DNA of 64,000 nucleotides from Bacteroidetes bacterium ADurb.Bin008. GTDB lineage: Bacteria; Bacteroidota; Bacteroidia; Bacteroidales; Tenuifilaceae. The notes below the pieces were generated by a model. The model was not told the origin of the DNA, ran no database searches, and saw nothing but the letters and a program-made list of their open reading frames with translations. The translations under genes and the position numbers were made by a program. Location: positions 62,001 through 126,000 of the forward strand of contig MWFE01000013.1 in NCBI GenBank assembly GCA_002071445.1, in the 5' to 3' direction. Shown piece by piece: positions 17,684-26,968 of this stretch. The number at the start of each line of letters is the position of its first letter. Positions within the stretch are counted from its first letter, which is position 1.

Positions 17684-17801
17684 TCACCAAGACCTGATTC
17701 AATATGGACGAGGACCCTTATCCTAGTAAAACAAGAGTATTAACTAATCTGTAGGGTGCCTCGCTGTTTCCTTACAGATGAAATTGTAAGGAGACCCATT
17801 T
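17684..17801 (+). promoter_or_regulatory. Candidate structured regulatory leader (riboswitch-like) of mgtE
   Basis: The ~118-nt leader contains a long helix: CGAGGACCCT (17709-17718) pairs with AGGGT (17753-17757) and CCTCG (17759-17763), with one bulged G. Nearer the gene, TCCTTACA (17769-17776) pairs with TGTAAGGA (17785-17792). This buries the strong Shine-Dalgarno AAGGAG at 17788-17793, 8 nt before the ATG. The left arm of that hairpin can instead pair upstream: ATCTGTA (17747-17753) with TACAGAT (17773-17779), which frees the ribosome site. Two exclusive folds ahead of a magnesium transporter suggest Mg2+ or other ligand control of translation. I do not recognise the M-box consensus in it. 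Confidence 0.5.
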
Positions 17802-19142
17802 ATGGTGGAAATAATTGTCAATTTCCAGGAACTAGTTCAGGAAAAACAATGGAAAACTATCCGGGATGAGATAGTTACGCTTGATCCATTGCAAATTGCC
17901 GAAATAATTGAGGAGCTGTCAGACGATGAGGATTTGATTGTATTCCGTTTGCTTCCTCGTGAGTTGGCCAAATCTACCTTTCAACATCTTTCGCACGATA
18001 AACAGGAAGAGATTATTGAAGGCCTGGCCCACAACGTCAACAAGTTGTCCAGCCTGCTGAACGACTTGGACCCCGACGACAGGACTGCCTTTTTTGAGGA
18101 ATTGCCCGGCGAGATAGCCCAAAGGCTGATTCAACTCCTCTCTCCGCAGGAACGCAGGATTGCCACCACCCTGCTTGGGTACCCCGAGGATAGCATCGGG
18201 CGATTGATGACCCCCGAATTTGTTGCCATTAAACCCCACTATACTGTGGAAGAGGCGCTGAACCACATCAGAAAATTCGGAAGGGATTCGGAAACCCTTA
18301 ACGTAGTGTACATTGTTGATAATCAATGGAAACTCATTGACGATATTAGGATAAGGGAGATAATTCTGGCCACACCTGACCAGAAGATCGAAGAGCTGAT
18401 GGACTACCGCTTCGTTGCGCTCAGCGCATTTGACGATCAGGAGATGGCCGTGCGGGTTTTTCAGGATCAGGACAGGGTGGCCTTGCCCGTGGTGAACTCC
18501 GAAGGCTTGCTCCTGGGTATTGTAACCTTCGACGACATGATGGACGTTGCCGAAGAGGAGACCACCGAGGACTTCCATAAATTCGGAGCCTTTCAGGAAG
18601 CCGTTGTCAACCCCTTGAAAGCAAAGATATCTTCGCTCTACAAGACACGTGTGGTATGGCTTACCGCACTCGTTTTTGTTAACGTTTTTTCGGGTGCAGC
18701 AATCTCTAAGTTTGAAAGCGTAATCCAGTCGGTGGTATCGCTGGTGTTCTTCTTACCCCTGCTTATTGACAGCAGCGGGAATGCCGGTTCACAATCAGCA
18801 ACGTTAATGATACGATCTCTGGCCGTTGGTGAAGTCAAACTATCGGACTGGTACAGGTTAATAGGAAAAGAGGTACTTGTATCGCTGCTTTTGGGGATTA
18901 CCATGGCCATTGGAGCAGGCATTGTTGCCAATTTCAGATCTCCCGAAATAGTCGTAGTGGTCGGGCTAACCATGGTCTTAACCGTAATGGCAGGGAGTCT
19001 GATTGGTATGCTGTTGCCATTTATCTTTACCAAGCTGAAACTCGACCCGGCAACAGCCAGCGCCCCTCTGATAACATCCATTGCCGATATTTCGGGGGTT
19101 CTGATCTATTTTTCCATTGCCAGATGGTATTTGGGACTTTAG
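17802..19142 (+). CDS. mgtE: MgtE-type magnesium transporter
   Basis: 446 residues, the usual family length. The layout is the helical MgtE N-domain (about 10-125), a pair of CBS domains (about 130-255, with LGYPEDSIGRLMTPEF and VVNSEGLLLGIVTFDDMMDV), then five membrane helices (about 285-446). The pore region DSSGNAGSQSATLMIRSLA matches the conserved filter-side motif. It imports Mg2+, and sometimes other divalents, with the cytosolic domains acting as a Mg2+-sensing gate. Translation starts at ATG 17802 behind an unusually strong AAGGAG. The gene converges on mutS2 with an 11-bp gap. Confidence 0.9.
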   Translation: MVEIIVNFQELVQEKQWKTIRDEIVTLDPLQIAEIIEELSDDEDLIVFRLLPRELAKSTFQHLSHDKQEEIIEGLAHNVNKLSSLLNDLDPDDRTAFFEELPGEIAQRLIQLLSPQERRIATTLLGYPEDSIGRLMTPEFVAIKPHYTVEEALNHIRKFGRDSETLNVVYIVDNQWKLIDDIRIREIILATPDQKIEELMDYRFVALSAFDDQEMAVRVFQDQDRVALPVVNSEGLLLGIVTFDDMMDVAEEETTEDFHKFGAFQEAVVNPLKAKISSLYKTRVVWLTALVFVNVFSGAAISKFESVIQSVVSLVFFLPLLIDSSGNAGSQSATLMIRSLAVGEVKLSDWYRLIGKEVLVSLLLGITMAIGAGIVANFRSPEIVVVVGLTMVLTVMAGSLIGMLLPFIFTKLKLDPATASAPLITSIADISGVLIYFSIARWYLGL

Positions 19143-19153
19143 CCGTATTGCTG

Positions 19154-21646
19154 TTAGACATCCACATCAACCACTGTTATCCCTGTTCCGCCAAATTCAA
19201 TGTGCTCATCGGCAAACGAATTGACAAAAGGAATAGTTTTCAGGAAGGTTCGTATCTGCTGCCGCAGGATGCCATTGCCTTTTCCATGGAGAATGCGTAC
19301 TCTCGATATGCCAATCATGGCGGCATCGTCAACTAGATTTTGCACAGCCTCCAGAGCCTCCTCGGTTCTGTAGCCCCTTATATCGATTTCGGGCTTGAAG
19401 TTAAGCCTGCGCTGCTGAAGGCTATGACTAAAGCTCGACTGAGGCGAGCGGATAATCTGCCCCTGCTGTTTGTAATCGGCACCGGTTGCCCTCTGCAACT
19501 TTTTCAAATCCACAGATGTTAGCATATTCCCGAAGGCCACCACAGCGCTCTTGTTAGAAACCTCAACGATTTCGCCTACAACGCTTTGTCCCGTCATCTT
19601 CACCCTATCGCCCTTTACCAAGGGATCGTCGGGCTTGGGCTCGTCCTTTGGCTTGGCCTTGGCCAAACCCTTTTTAATGCTTCGCTCTTTATTCCTCTCC
19701 TGCCTGCGCTGCAGCTGCTCCATCTTGCGGACTATGGTTTCATCATCTATACCCTCCTGCTTCACATTGGCCTTGTACTCATCCAGCTGTTTGCGTGCCT
19801 CACGGGTTTTCTCTTTCTCTGCCGCCGACTCCCTAATCTCCTTTATGGTATTCTCAATCATCTTATTGGTTTGCGACAGCAGGGCCTGAGCCTCCTCCTT
19901 GGCCTTGCGCAATATCTCTTTCCGCTGGCTTTGAAGGGCATCCAATTCAACCTCCAGCCTCTTTTCATACTCCTCGGCTTTCTTGCCCGATATGCGGATA
20001 TTCTCCCGCTTCCTTTCCCAGTAGCGCTTGTCGCGCGTAATCTCACGCAAATGCTTTTCAAAAGTCGTGTAGTCGGTTCCCGTTTTGCTCTCGGCGGTTT
20101 TCAGAATATCAGTGGGAAGCCCGATTTTTTGGGCAATCTCAAAGGCAAAACTGCTTCCCGGCTTACCCATCTCCAGCTTGAAAAGGGGCTCAATCCTACC
20201 CGAGTCGAACATCATGGCTCCGTTGATAATGCCATCGGTGCCAGCGGCAAAGTGCTTAAGATTTGAGTAGTGCGTGGTGATAACCCCAAAGGTTCCCATT
20301 TCGTTGAGCTTTTGCAAAATCGCCTCGGCAATGGCACCCCCCGCCAAGGGATCGGTACCGGCACCAAATTCATCAATGAGCACCAGAGTATGGCCATCGG
20401 CGTGCCTGATGAAATGCTTCATGTTGATTAAATGCGAACTGTAGGTGCTTAGGTCATTCTCAATGGATTGCTCATCGCCTATGTCGATAAAGATTTTGTT
20501 GAATAGCCCCATCTCGGAGTTCTCCATGACGGGTGGCAAAAATCCGCACTGCAGCATGTACTGTGATACGCCGATGGTTTTAAGGCAAACCGACTTCCCC
20601 CCTGCGTTTGGCCCCGAAATCAACAGGATATGATGGTGGGCATTCAACTCCATATCGAGGGGTACAACCTCCTTGCCTTCGCGTCTTAGGGCTAACATGA
20701 GCAACGGGTGTGCCGCCTTGCGGAGATACATCCGCGGGCTATCGTGCAGGATGGGTTTTGCTCCTGACACATTCACTGCAAACATCGCCTTGGAATGTAA
20801 AAAGTCGATTTCTCCAAGGAAATCGTATGAATGTAGCAACTCGGGCAAGTAGGGGCGAATGGTATCGGATAGTTCTACCAGTATTCTGATGACCTCGCGC
20901 TTCTCATCGTACTCCAACTCCTTAATCTCGTTGTTTATCTCCACCACCTCGATGGGTTCGATAAAGACGGTCTTCCCCGTGGCTGATTCGTCCTGAACAA
21001 ACCCCTTAAGCTTACGCTTATTGGCAGCGCTGACGGGGATAACAATACGCCCATCGCGGATTGATGTTGTGGCCTCATTATCGACAATGCCCGCTGCCTT
21101 CGCCGCTTTGAGAATTGCGCTCATGCGCTTCGAAACCGCCTCCTGTTTCGATGCCATCTCGCCCCGTATTCGGGCCAGCTCGGGAGAAGCGTTATCCTTA
21201 ATTTTTCCAAAACGATTGATTATAGCATCAATGCGCTGCGCGACGAAGGGAAAATAGTCCACATCCTCGGCCAACCGAGTAAGATGGGGATATTTCGGCG
21301 TTTCGCCCTTTCGGAAAAAGGTTGTCAACGCCTTAATGGTATCAATGGATTTTCGAAGCGTGAAGAGTTCGGTCTCGTCTAACCAAGAGCCCTCATGCTT
21401 AATACGTTCGAGAAAGGGGGTGGCATCGGCATAGCCATCCACAGGGAATGACTCCTCCATGAGGCAGATGGTCTTCATCTCGGCAGTCTGCTCAATCCAT
21501 TCCTGCACATCCCCAAAGTCGTTTGAGAATTGGGCATCCATGGTCTTTTTCTTGCCCAGCGGGCAAAAACACATATCGGCCACCTGGCTGCGGATTCGGT
21601 CAAATCCGATTTTCTCCTCAAAGCTGTTTGGGTAGATACTGTGCAT
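19154..21646 (-). CDS. mutS2: MutS2 family ATPase with C-terminal Smr endonuclease domain
   Basis: 830 residues. A MutS-type clamp/lever region lies in the first ~300, a P-loop SGPNAGGKS near 343-350, Walker B VLIDEFGAGTDP, and the ABC-like THYSNLKHFA. A long charged coiled coil (about 500-650) follows. The C-terminal Smr domain (about 753-830) carries DIRGYR and the nuclease motif HGKGNG. MutS2 lacks the mismatch-recognition domain of MutS and acts in suppressing recombination or resolving collided ribosomes in characterised bacteria. All key motifs are present. It is monocistronic and converges with mgtE. Confidence 0.92.
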   Translation of the reverse strand: MHSIYPNSFEEKIGFDRIRSQVADMCFCPLGKKKTMDAQFSNDFGDVQEWIEQTAEMKTICLMEESFPVDGYADATPFLERIKHEGSWLDETELFTLRKSIDTIKALTTFFRKGETPKYPHLTRLAEDVDYFPFVAQRIDAIINRFGKIKDNASPELARIRGEMASKQEAVSKRMSAILKAAKAAGIVDNEATTSIRDGRIVIPVSAANKRKLKGFVQDESATGKTVFIEPIEVVEINNEIKELEYDEKREVIRILVELSDTIRPYLPELLHSYDFLGEIDFLHSKAMFAVNVSGAKPILHDSPRMYLRKAAHPLLMLALRREGKEVVPLDMELNAHHHILLISGPNAGGKSVCLKTIGVSQYMLQCGFLPPVMENSEMGLFNKIFIDIGDEQSIENDLSTYSSHLINMKHFIRHADGHTLVLIDEFGAGTDPLAGGAIAEAILQKLNEMGTFGVITTHYSNLKHFAAGTDGIINGAMMFDSGRIEPLFKLEMGKPGSSFAFEIAQKIGLPTDILKTAESKTGTDYTTFEKHLREITRDKRYWERKRENIRISGKKAEEYEKRLEVELDALQSQRKEILRKAKEEAQALLSQTNKMIENTIKEIRESAAEKEKTREARKQLDEYKANVKQEGIDDETIVRKMEQLQRRQERNKERSIKKGLAKAKPKDEPKPDDPLVKGDRVKMTGQSVVGEIVEVSNKSAVVAFGNMLTSVDLKKLQRATGADYKQQGQIIRSPQSSFSHSLQQRRLNFKPEIDIRGYRTEEALEAVQNLVDDAAMIGISRVRILHGKGNGILRQQIRTFLKTIPFVNSFADEHIEFGGTGITVVDVDV

Positions 21647-21842
21647 GGCTCATCTGTTGGTTACAAAGGTAGCAAGCATTCGGCAATTTCATCAAATGAA
21701 ATGGCCAATATCCCTTTTAATGCTCCGGGCACAGGGCTGAAATCCAAAGTTTTTACTACTATTGCCAACGATTAACGGTTAATAGCAAACCAAAAATCGC
21801 ACACCCATTGGCATGGGCAGACAAATAAATCAGGAATAAAAT

Positions 21843-21865
21843 GGCTGTATCGCCTCAGTGCAGCC
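21843..21865 (-). terminator. Probable terminator of the rnf operon
   Basis: GGCTG/CAGCC arms (21843-21847 and 21861-21865) with a 13-nt loop. On the minus strand the hairpin is followed by ATTTTATT, and the rnfA stop codon is immediately upstream. The stem is short, so support is moderate. Confidence 0.4.
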
Positions 21866-21866
21866 G

Positions 21867-22442
21867 TTATTTTACAATTCCTGCAAATCCCATGAAGGCC
21901 AATGCAAGGATACCCGCCGTTAGAAGGACAATGGGAACACCCCTCATGCCCTTAGGAACATTGGACAGCGCCAGTTGCTCCCTGATTCCCGCCATGATAA
22001 TCAGCGCCAGCCCAAAGCCGATGGCCGTGGCAGCGCCAAAAACAACGCCCTCCAGCAGGTTGTAGTTCTTTTTAATAACCAGTATGGCCACCCCCAGCAC
22101 AGCACAGTTGGTGGTGATTAGGGGTAGAAAAATACCCAGGGCCTGATATAGCACAGGGCTCAACTTCTTCAGTATAATCTCAACCATCTGCACCAGGGCA
22201 GCGATAACCAGAATAAACACGATGGTCTGCATATACGCAATCCCCAGAGGATTGAGCACATAGTGCTGCAGCAAAAAGGTTACTATGGTGGCCAGCACAA
22301 TCACAAAGGTAACCGCCCCGGCCATGCCCATGGATGTTTCAATTTTATTGGATACCCCGATGAAAGGGCATATTCCTAAAAACTGGGCAAGAACAACGTT
22401 GTTGACAAATATTGCCGCAATGATGATTAGAATGTATTCCAT
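21867..22442 (-). CDS. rnfA: Rnf complex subunit RnfA
   Basis: 191 residues, six membrane helices. The Rnf complex couples electron flow from reduced ferredoxin to NAD+ with Na+ or H+ pumping. RnfA and RnfE are related, oppositely oriented subunits that hold a membrane-embedded iron-sulfur cluster through Cys pairs. Here the Cys residues lie in LGICPF and TTNCAVLG. It is the last gene of rseC-rnfBCDGEA, 12 bp after rnfE. Length and motifs are normal. NqrE of Na+-NQR is a paralogue, but the presence of rnfB and rnfC settles the assignment. Confidence 0.93.
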   Translation of the reverse strand: MEYILIIIAAIFVNNVVLAQFLGICPFIGVSNKIETSMGMAGAVTFVIVLATIVTFLLQHYVLNPLGIAYMQTIVFILVIAALVQMVEIILKKLSPVLYQALGIFLPLITTNCAVLGVAILVIKKNYNLLEGVVFGAATAIGFGLALIIMAGIREQLALSNVPKGMRGVPIVLLTAGILALAFMGFAGIVK

Positions 22443-22454
22443 GACAACCTCCTG

Positions 22455-23033
22455 CTATTTTTTGATTCTGTTGAATAGTGCAATAAGGTAGGCCAGGGCA
22501 ATGAATGCTCCCGGGGCCAGTATGAATACGATGATGCCATCGCCACTGATAAACTTATGGTCGAATATGGATCCGCTGCCCAGCACCTCTCTTACGGTAC
22601 CAAGCAGAGCCAATGCAAAGGTGAAACCCAGTCCCATTCCAATACCATCGAGGGCCGATTGGAACACGTTGTTCTTGTTGGCAAAGGCCTCGGCACGGCC
22701 AAGCACGATGCAGTTAACCACAATGAGCGGGATGAAGATGCCCAGCTTCTCGTAGAGTGTCTGCGTATAGGCCTGCATAACCAAATCGACAATGGTAACG
22801 AAGGTGGCAATGATTACAATGTAGGCAGGGATGCGCACCTTGTCGGGAATGAGCCGTGCCAGTAGCGAAATGACCACGTTGGAACCCAGCAATACAAACG
22901 TGGTGGCCAGGCCCATGCCCAATCCGTTCATGGCCGACGAGGTGGTAGCCAATGTTGGGCACATACCCAAAACAATCACAAAAATGGGGTTCTCCTTGAG
23001 AATACCCTTGGTTAAATTGTAGAACTTATTCAT
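22455..23033 (-). CDS. rnfE: Rnf complex subunit RnfE
   Basis: 192 residues, six membrane helices, paralogous to RnfA. Cluster-binding Cys are in LGMCPTLA and VVNCIVLG. The first ATG overlaps the rnfG stop by 4 bp (ATGA), so the two are translationally coupled. It forms the membrane core of the ferredoxin:NAD+ oxidoreductase together with RnfA and RnfD. Confidence 0.93.
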   Translation of the reverse strand: MNKFYNLTKGILKENPIFVIVLGMCPTLATTSSAMNGLGMGLATTFVLLGSNVVISLLARLIPDKVRIPAYIVIIATFVTIVDLVMQAYTQTLYEKLGIFIPLIVVNCIVLGRAEAFANKNNVFQSALDGIGMGLGFTFALALLGTVREVLGSGSIFDHKFISGDGIIVFILAPGAFIALAYLIALFNRIKK

Positions 23034-23608
23034 TGTACACCTCCTTCCTTAAGAGCCTTGTATGCACGTTCCACGGCATCGCAATAGGCCCGGGATGTTA
23101 TGGTTGAAGCAGTGATGGCATCTACGTTTCCGCCATCCTTAACAACGCTAAGCTTAAAACTTTCGGGATTTTTACCCTCGAATTGCACGCTGAAATTTGA
23201 CTTTTTGGGATCCATCTTATCGCCCAGCCCGGGGGTTTCCTTGTGCGATACCACTGCTACTTTGTTTATAGTGCCATCGGGCAGGAAGCCCACCATCAGC
23301 TCAATGAGCCCTGCAAAACCATTCATGCTAAATGTTTTCACTGCTGTTCCAACCAGTTCGCCATCCTTTTTGGCTGGGAACAGGGTTAATTCCCCTCCAT
23401 CCATTTCAATGGTTTTGGCCTCCTCATAGGGCTGATTGTCAAATTCGGGCACCACTACCTCGATGGCCGAGTTTATTTTGAGCATCTGAGCCTTGACAAT
23501 GGCTTCATTGGTAAACTGATGTACTAACCCCAGGGCTGCCGATGCAACCAAAGAAATAATCAACAGGGTCAGTGTCATATTTTTAAAATTCGATTCAACG
23601 TTAGCCAT
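23030..23608 (-). CDS. rnfG: Rnf complex subunit RnfG (covalent flavin)
   Basis: 192 residues from the ATG at 23608. An upstream in-frame ATG at 23647 is rejected: 23608 has an AGGAGG about 10 nt before it and an 8-bp overlap with the end of rnfD. One N-terminal membrane helix anchors a periplasmic FMN-binding domain. The FMN-threonine motif is ASTITS in DAITASTITSRA, equivalent to the SGATITS motif where FMN is attached by a phosphoester bond. RnfG passes electrons from the membrane clusters towards RnfD. Confidence 0.9.
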   Translation of the reverse strand: MANVESNFKNMTLTLLIISLVASAALGLVHQFTNEAIVKAQMLKINSAIEVVVPEFDNQPYEEAKTIEMDGGELTLFPAKKDGELVGTAVKTFSMNGFAGLIELMVGFLPDGTINKVAVVSHKETPGLGDKMDPKKSNFSVQFEGKNPESFKLSVVKDGGNVDAITASTITSRAYCDAVERAYKALKEGGVQ

Positions 23609-24605
23609 TTTTCTTAACCTCCTCTCCAAATCTTTTTGGTTTAACATATCTGTTGATCAGCGGGACAAAGGCATTCATGATTAGAATTGCAAAGGAAATA
23701 CCCTCAGGGTATGCGCCCCACACCCTGATGATAACGGTAATCAATCCGATGCCTACGCCGAATATCCACATCCCTTTGGGGTGCATGGGCGAGGTAACGT
23801 AATCTGTTGCCATGAATATGGCTCCCAGCATCACACCACCCGTAAGCAGATGGAAAAGTGGATCGGCATTGGTCTGAGGGTTAATCAGCCAAAGGATTCC
23901 CGTAAAAGCAACGATGGTGGTAAAGATGGAAACGGGGATATGCCATGTGATTACTTTAGTGACAAGAAGCCACACAAATCCGATTATCAGGGCAAAAGCG
24001 GCAATCTCGCCCAACGATCCGCCCATGGTACCCATAAACAACTGCATATGGCTGGGTATCTGTTCGGAAATAACGCTCATGGTGTCGCCCTTGCCAAGAC
24101 CCTCCTTAACAATGGCCAACGGGGTTGCCCCGGTAACGGCATTGATGTACGACATGCGCGACTCAATGGGCAGCGGCCAGCTGGTCATGTGAACCGGGAA
24201 GGAGATGAGCAGGAATACACGCCCTACCAGCGCGGGGTTAAAGGGGTTGTTACCCAACCCTCCGAAACTCATCTTCCCCACCCCAATGGCTATAATGGCA
24301 CCTATTACCACAATCCACCATGGAAGGTTGCTGGGCAGGTTGAAAGCCAGAATTAGCCCCGTAACCAGTGCCGAGCCATCGGAGATGGTTGGTTTAACCT
24401 TAAGTAAGAACTTTTGGATAAGGTACTCAAATAGTAAGCACGAGGTAATGGAAATCAGGGTTACAACAAGCGCACCCATCCCAAAGTAGAAAAGGGTAAC
24501 AGCAAAAGCAGGAACAAGTGCCAGCACCACATTGAACATCAACCTTGAGGTTGACTCCCCGCTGTGTGTATGGGGCGATGGCGAGACGACTAAAAGTTTG
24601 TTCAT
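23601..24605 (-). CDS. rnfD: Rnf complex subunit RnfD (covalent flavin)
   Basis: 334 residues, about nine to ten membrane helices. It carries the covalent FMN attachment motif TGATPLA (in INAVTGATPLAIV) and the conserved KMSFGGLGNNPFNPAL loop. RnfD is a main candidate for the ion-translocating subunit. It sits 48 bp after rnfC and overlaps rnfG by 8 bp. No irregularities seen. Confidence 0.93.
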   Translation of the reverse strand: MNKLLVVSPSPHTHSGESTSRLMFNVVLALVPAFAVTLFYFGMGALVVTLISITSCLLFEYLIQKFLLKVKPTISDGSALVTGLILAFNLPSNLPWWIVVIGAIIAIGVGKMSFGGLGNNPFNPALVGRVFLLISFPVHMTSWPLPIESRMSYINAVTGATPLAIVKEGLGKGDTMSVISEQIPSHMQLFMGTMGGSLGEIAAFALIIGFVWLLVTKVITWHIPVSIFTTIVAFTGILWLINPQTNADPLFHLLTGGVMLGAIFMATDYVTSPMHPKGMWIFGVGIGLITVIIRVWGAYPEGISFAILIMNAFVPLINRYVKPKRFGEEVKKNG

Positions 24606-24653
24606 TATGTTAGTGTTTTATCTTTTGAATTTCAATGAGAAATAAGAATAGGA

Positions 24654-25988
24654 TTAACTTTTTCGGGCTCTAATCATGGCAAAAACTTCCGTTTTCCCAA
24701 GCCGTATGTAATCGAGCAGGGGCAGGTTGGCAGGGCACACAAAACTGCACGAACCGCATTCCATGCAATCCACCACCCTTTCCGGCTCCATCCTGTCGTA
24801 GAGCCTACGTTGCGCAAGCTGGTTGAGCAGATATGGTTCGAGCCCCATGGGGCATGCAGACACGCACTTGCCACAACGAATACACGAGGGTTGGGCTTCG
24901 CCCCGAAGCGATTCTTTGGATGGAAATAGGATAACACCCGATGTTCCCTTGGTAACGGGGGCTTCCACACTATTGATGGCCTTACCCATCATGGGACCGC
25001 CGTTAACCACCTTACCCACATCCTCAGGCAAACCACCCGCTGCTTCAATGAGCTTAGATATAGGTGTGCCAATACGTACCAGATAGTTACCGGGGTTCTT
25101 CACTCCCTTTCCGGTTATGGTTACAATCCTCTCAACCAATGGCTTTCCCTTTTGAACCGCCTCATAAACGGCCAAAGTGGTTCCCACGTTGTGTACCACA
25201 GTTCCAACATCAATGGGCAAGCCACCCGAGGGAACCTCGCGCTTGATAAGCGCTTTTATCAGTTGTTTTTCACCTCCCTGCGGATACTTAACCCTTAATG
25301 GATAAACCTCTATGCCGGGATAACCGGTACTCACATTCTTCAGATGTGCAATGGCATCGCGCTTATTGTTCTCAATGCCGATTAATGCCCTCTCTGCACC
25401 CAGCACCTTTTTTAGCACCATGATGCCCACCATCAGCTCATCGGCTTTCTCTAACATCAGTCTGTGGTCGGAGGTGAGGTATGGTTCACACTCAACCCCG
25501 TTGATAATCAGCACGTCAACCTTTTTACCCTTGGGAACTGCCAACTTCACATGCGAAGGGAAGGTGGCACCGCCCAATCCCACAATTCCCGCCTCGTTGA
25601 TTTTGACAATGAGCTCCTCGGACGAAAGCGAAATCTCTTTTTTCACGTCAGCCGTTCTGTCAATCCCCTCCATCCACTCATCGCCCTCAACCTTGATGGT
25701 TATTGCCGGCTTTTTATAGCCCGTGGAGTCTAAAATGGGGTCCAACGATTCCACCACCCCCGATACCGACGAGTGGATGTTGGCCGAAACAAACCCGTTG
25801 CTCTTGGCAATCAGCTGCCCTACCCTAACGCTATCGCCCTTGGCAACAACGGGGGTTGCAGGCGCGCCAATGTGCTGGGCAATGGGAATGGAAACCTGCT
25901 CGGGTAGCGGCAAAACTTCGATGGGCCTGCTTGCCGACAGCTTATTCTCGGCGGGATGAACCCCGCCCTTGGGAAAAGTTTTTAACAT
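24654..25988 (-). CDS. rnfC: Rnf complex subunit RnfC (NADH-binding)
   Basis: 444 residues, peripheral on the cytoplasmic face. It has an N-terminal barrel-sandwich region, then a flavin/NADH-binding domain with GLGGATFPSHVKLA and NGVECEPYL. Two [4Fe-4S] motifs follow: CIRCGKCVSACPMGL and CMECGSCSFVCPANLP. RnfC passes electrons to NAD+. It follows rnfB after 101 bp, the largest gap in the operon. Length is typical of the compact RnfC lacking the long C-terminal repeat of some gammaproteobacteria. Confidence 0.93.
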   Translation of the reverse strand: MLKTFPKGGVHPAENKLSASRPIEVLPLPEQVSIPIAQHIGAPATPVVAKGDSVRVGQLIAKSNGFVSANIHSSVSGVVESLDPILDSTGYKKPAITIKVEGDEWMEGIDRTADVKKEISLSSEELIVKINEAGIVGLGGATFPSHVKLAVPKGKKVDVLIINGVECEPYLTSDHRLMLEKADELMVGIMVLKKVLGAERALIGIENNKRDAIAHLKNVSTGYPGIEVYPLRVKYPQGGEKQLIKALIKREVPSGGLPIDVGTVVHNVGTTLAVYEAVQKGKPLVERIVTITGKGVKNPGNYLVRIGTPISKLIEAAGGLPEDVGKVVNGGPMMGKAINSVEAPVTKGTSGVILFPSKESLRGEAQPSCIRCGKCVSACPMGLEPYLLNQLAQRRLYDRMEPERVVDCMECGSCSFVCPANLPLLDYIRLGKTEVFAMIRARKS

Positions 25989-26089
25989 TATTCAGCAGTA
26001 TTTCTAATATCGAACAATTGGTTACAATTTATTATCAATCTATGATTTAGATTTTCTTGCCATCTACAGGCATTACATTTTGCTCCTCA

Positions 26090-26965
26090 TCATGCCGTTT
26101 CGGAGCCCACCTCAACCTCCTCCTTCTTCTTGCGTGGTGGGAAATTGGCCTCGAGAATGGCTCCCGTGGGGCACACTTCAACACACTTGCGACACAGCTT
26201 ACACTTATTGAAATCGATATATGCCAAAAAGTTCTCTATCACAATGGAGTCGTGAGGGCATGCCTTGACACACAAATTACACCCGATACATGCCACCGCG
26301 CAACTTTTCTTGGCAATACCGCCCTTATCCTTGTTCACGCACGACACGAAAATGCGCTTACCTTTGGGCCCTTTTTTCCTCAACTCGATAATGGATTTCG
26401 GGCAGGCCTTGATACATGCGCCGCAAGCGGTGCAATTCTCCTCGCTAACCACCGGCAAACCTGTGGCCACATCAATATGTATGGCATCGAACTTACAAAC
26501 CTCAACACAGTCGCCCAGCCCAAGGCACCCAAACTGGCACCCCGTATCGCCGCTGAAAATGGTAGTGGCACTTTTGCATGATGAAGCTCCGTTGTAAACA
26601 CTGGTTTTGGGCCTGTGCTGGGGTGCTCCCGCGCATCGCACCACAGCAATCATGGGGTCCTGCGCCACGGCATCCTTCCCTACAACCTTAGCGGCAGCAG
26701 CAAAAACTGCGTTGCCTCCCGGCGGGCAAAACATATCGGTGATGTCATCGGCCTTAACAAACGCCTCGGCAAATCCTCTGCAACCGGGGTAGCCACACCC
26801 TCCGCAATTGGCACCGGGCAATACAGCCTCAACGGCATCAATCCTTGGGTCCTCATACACCTTGAACTTTTGGGCTACAAGGTAAAGAACAACCGCAGCC
26901 AATACCCCCAAGGCACTAAGCATCAAAACGGTAGAAATAATGATAGAATAACTCATGTCATTCAA
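26090..26965 (-). CDS. rnfB: Rnf complex subunit RnfB (ferredoxin-oxidising)
   Basis: 291 residues. One N-terminal membrane anchor precedes the RnfB-type cluster site GANCGGCGYPGCRGF. Cysteine motifs for four more clusters follow: CQFGCLGLGDCVEVC with upstream Cys, CTACGACIKACP, CIGCNLCVKACP and CKLCRKCVEVCP. That is more than the two extra clusters of enterobacterial RnfB and resembles clostridial and Bacteroidota forms. It accepts electrons from reduced ferredoxin. The C-terminus is a charged Lys/Glu tail. It starts 3 bp after rseC. Confidence 0.93.
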   Translation of the reverse strand: MNDMSYSIIISTVLMLSALGVLAAVVLYLVAQKFKVYEDPRIDAVEAVLPGANCGGCGYPGCRGFAEAFVKADDITDMFCPPGGNAVFAAAAKVVGKDAVAQDPMIAVVRCAGAPQHRPKTSVYNGASSCKSATTIFSGDTGCQFGCLGLGDCVEVCKFDAIHIDVATGLPVVSEENCTACGACIKACPKSIIELRKKGPKGKRIFVSCVNKDKGGIAKKSCAVACIGCNLCVKACPHDSIVIENFLAYIDFNKCKLCRKCVEVCPTGAILEANFPPRKKKEEVEVGSETA

Positions 26966-26968
26966 AGT

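Noticed and set aside
17684-17801. M-box or guanidine-II riboswitch upstream of mgtE
   Set aside because: The GGACGAGG string recalls an ACGR loop, but the flanking bases do not form the required stem. The conserved M-box segments are not recognisable.
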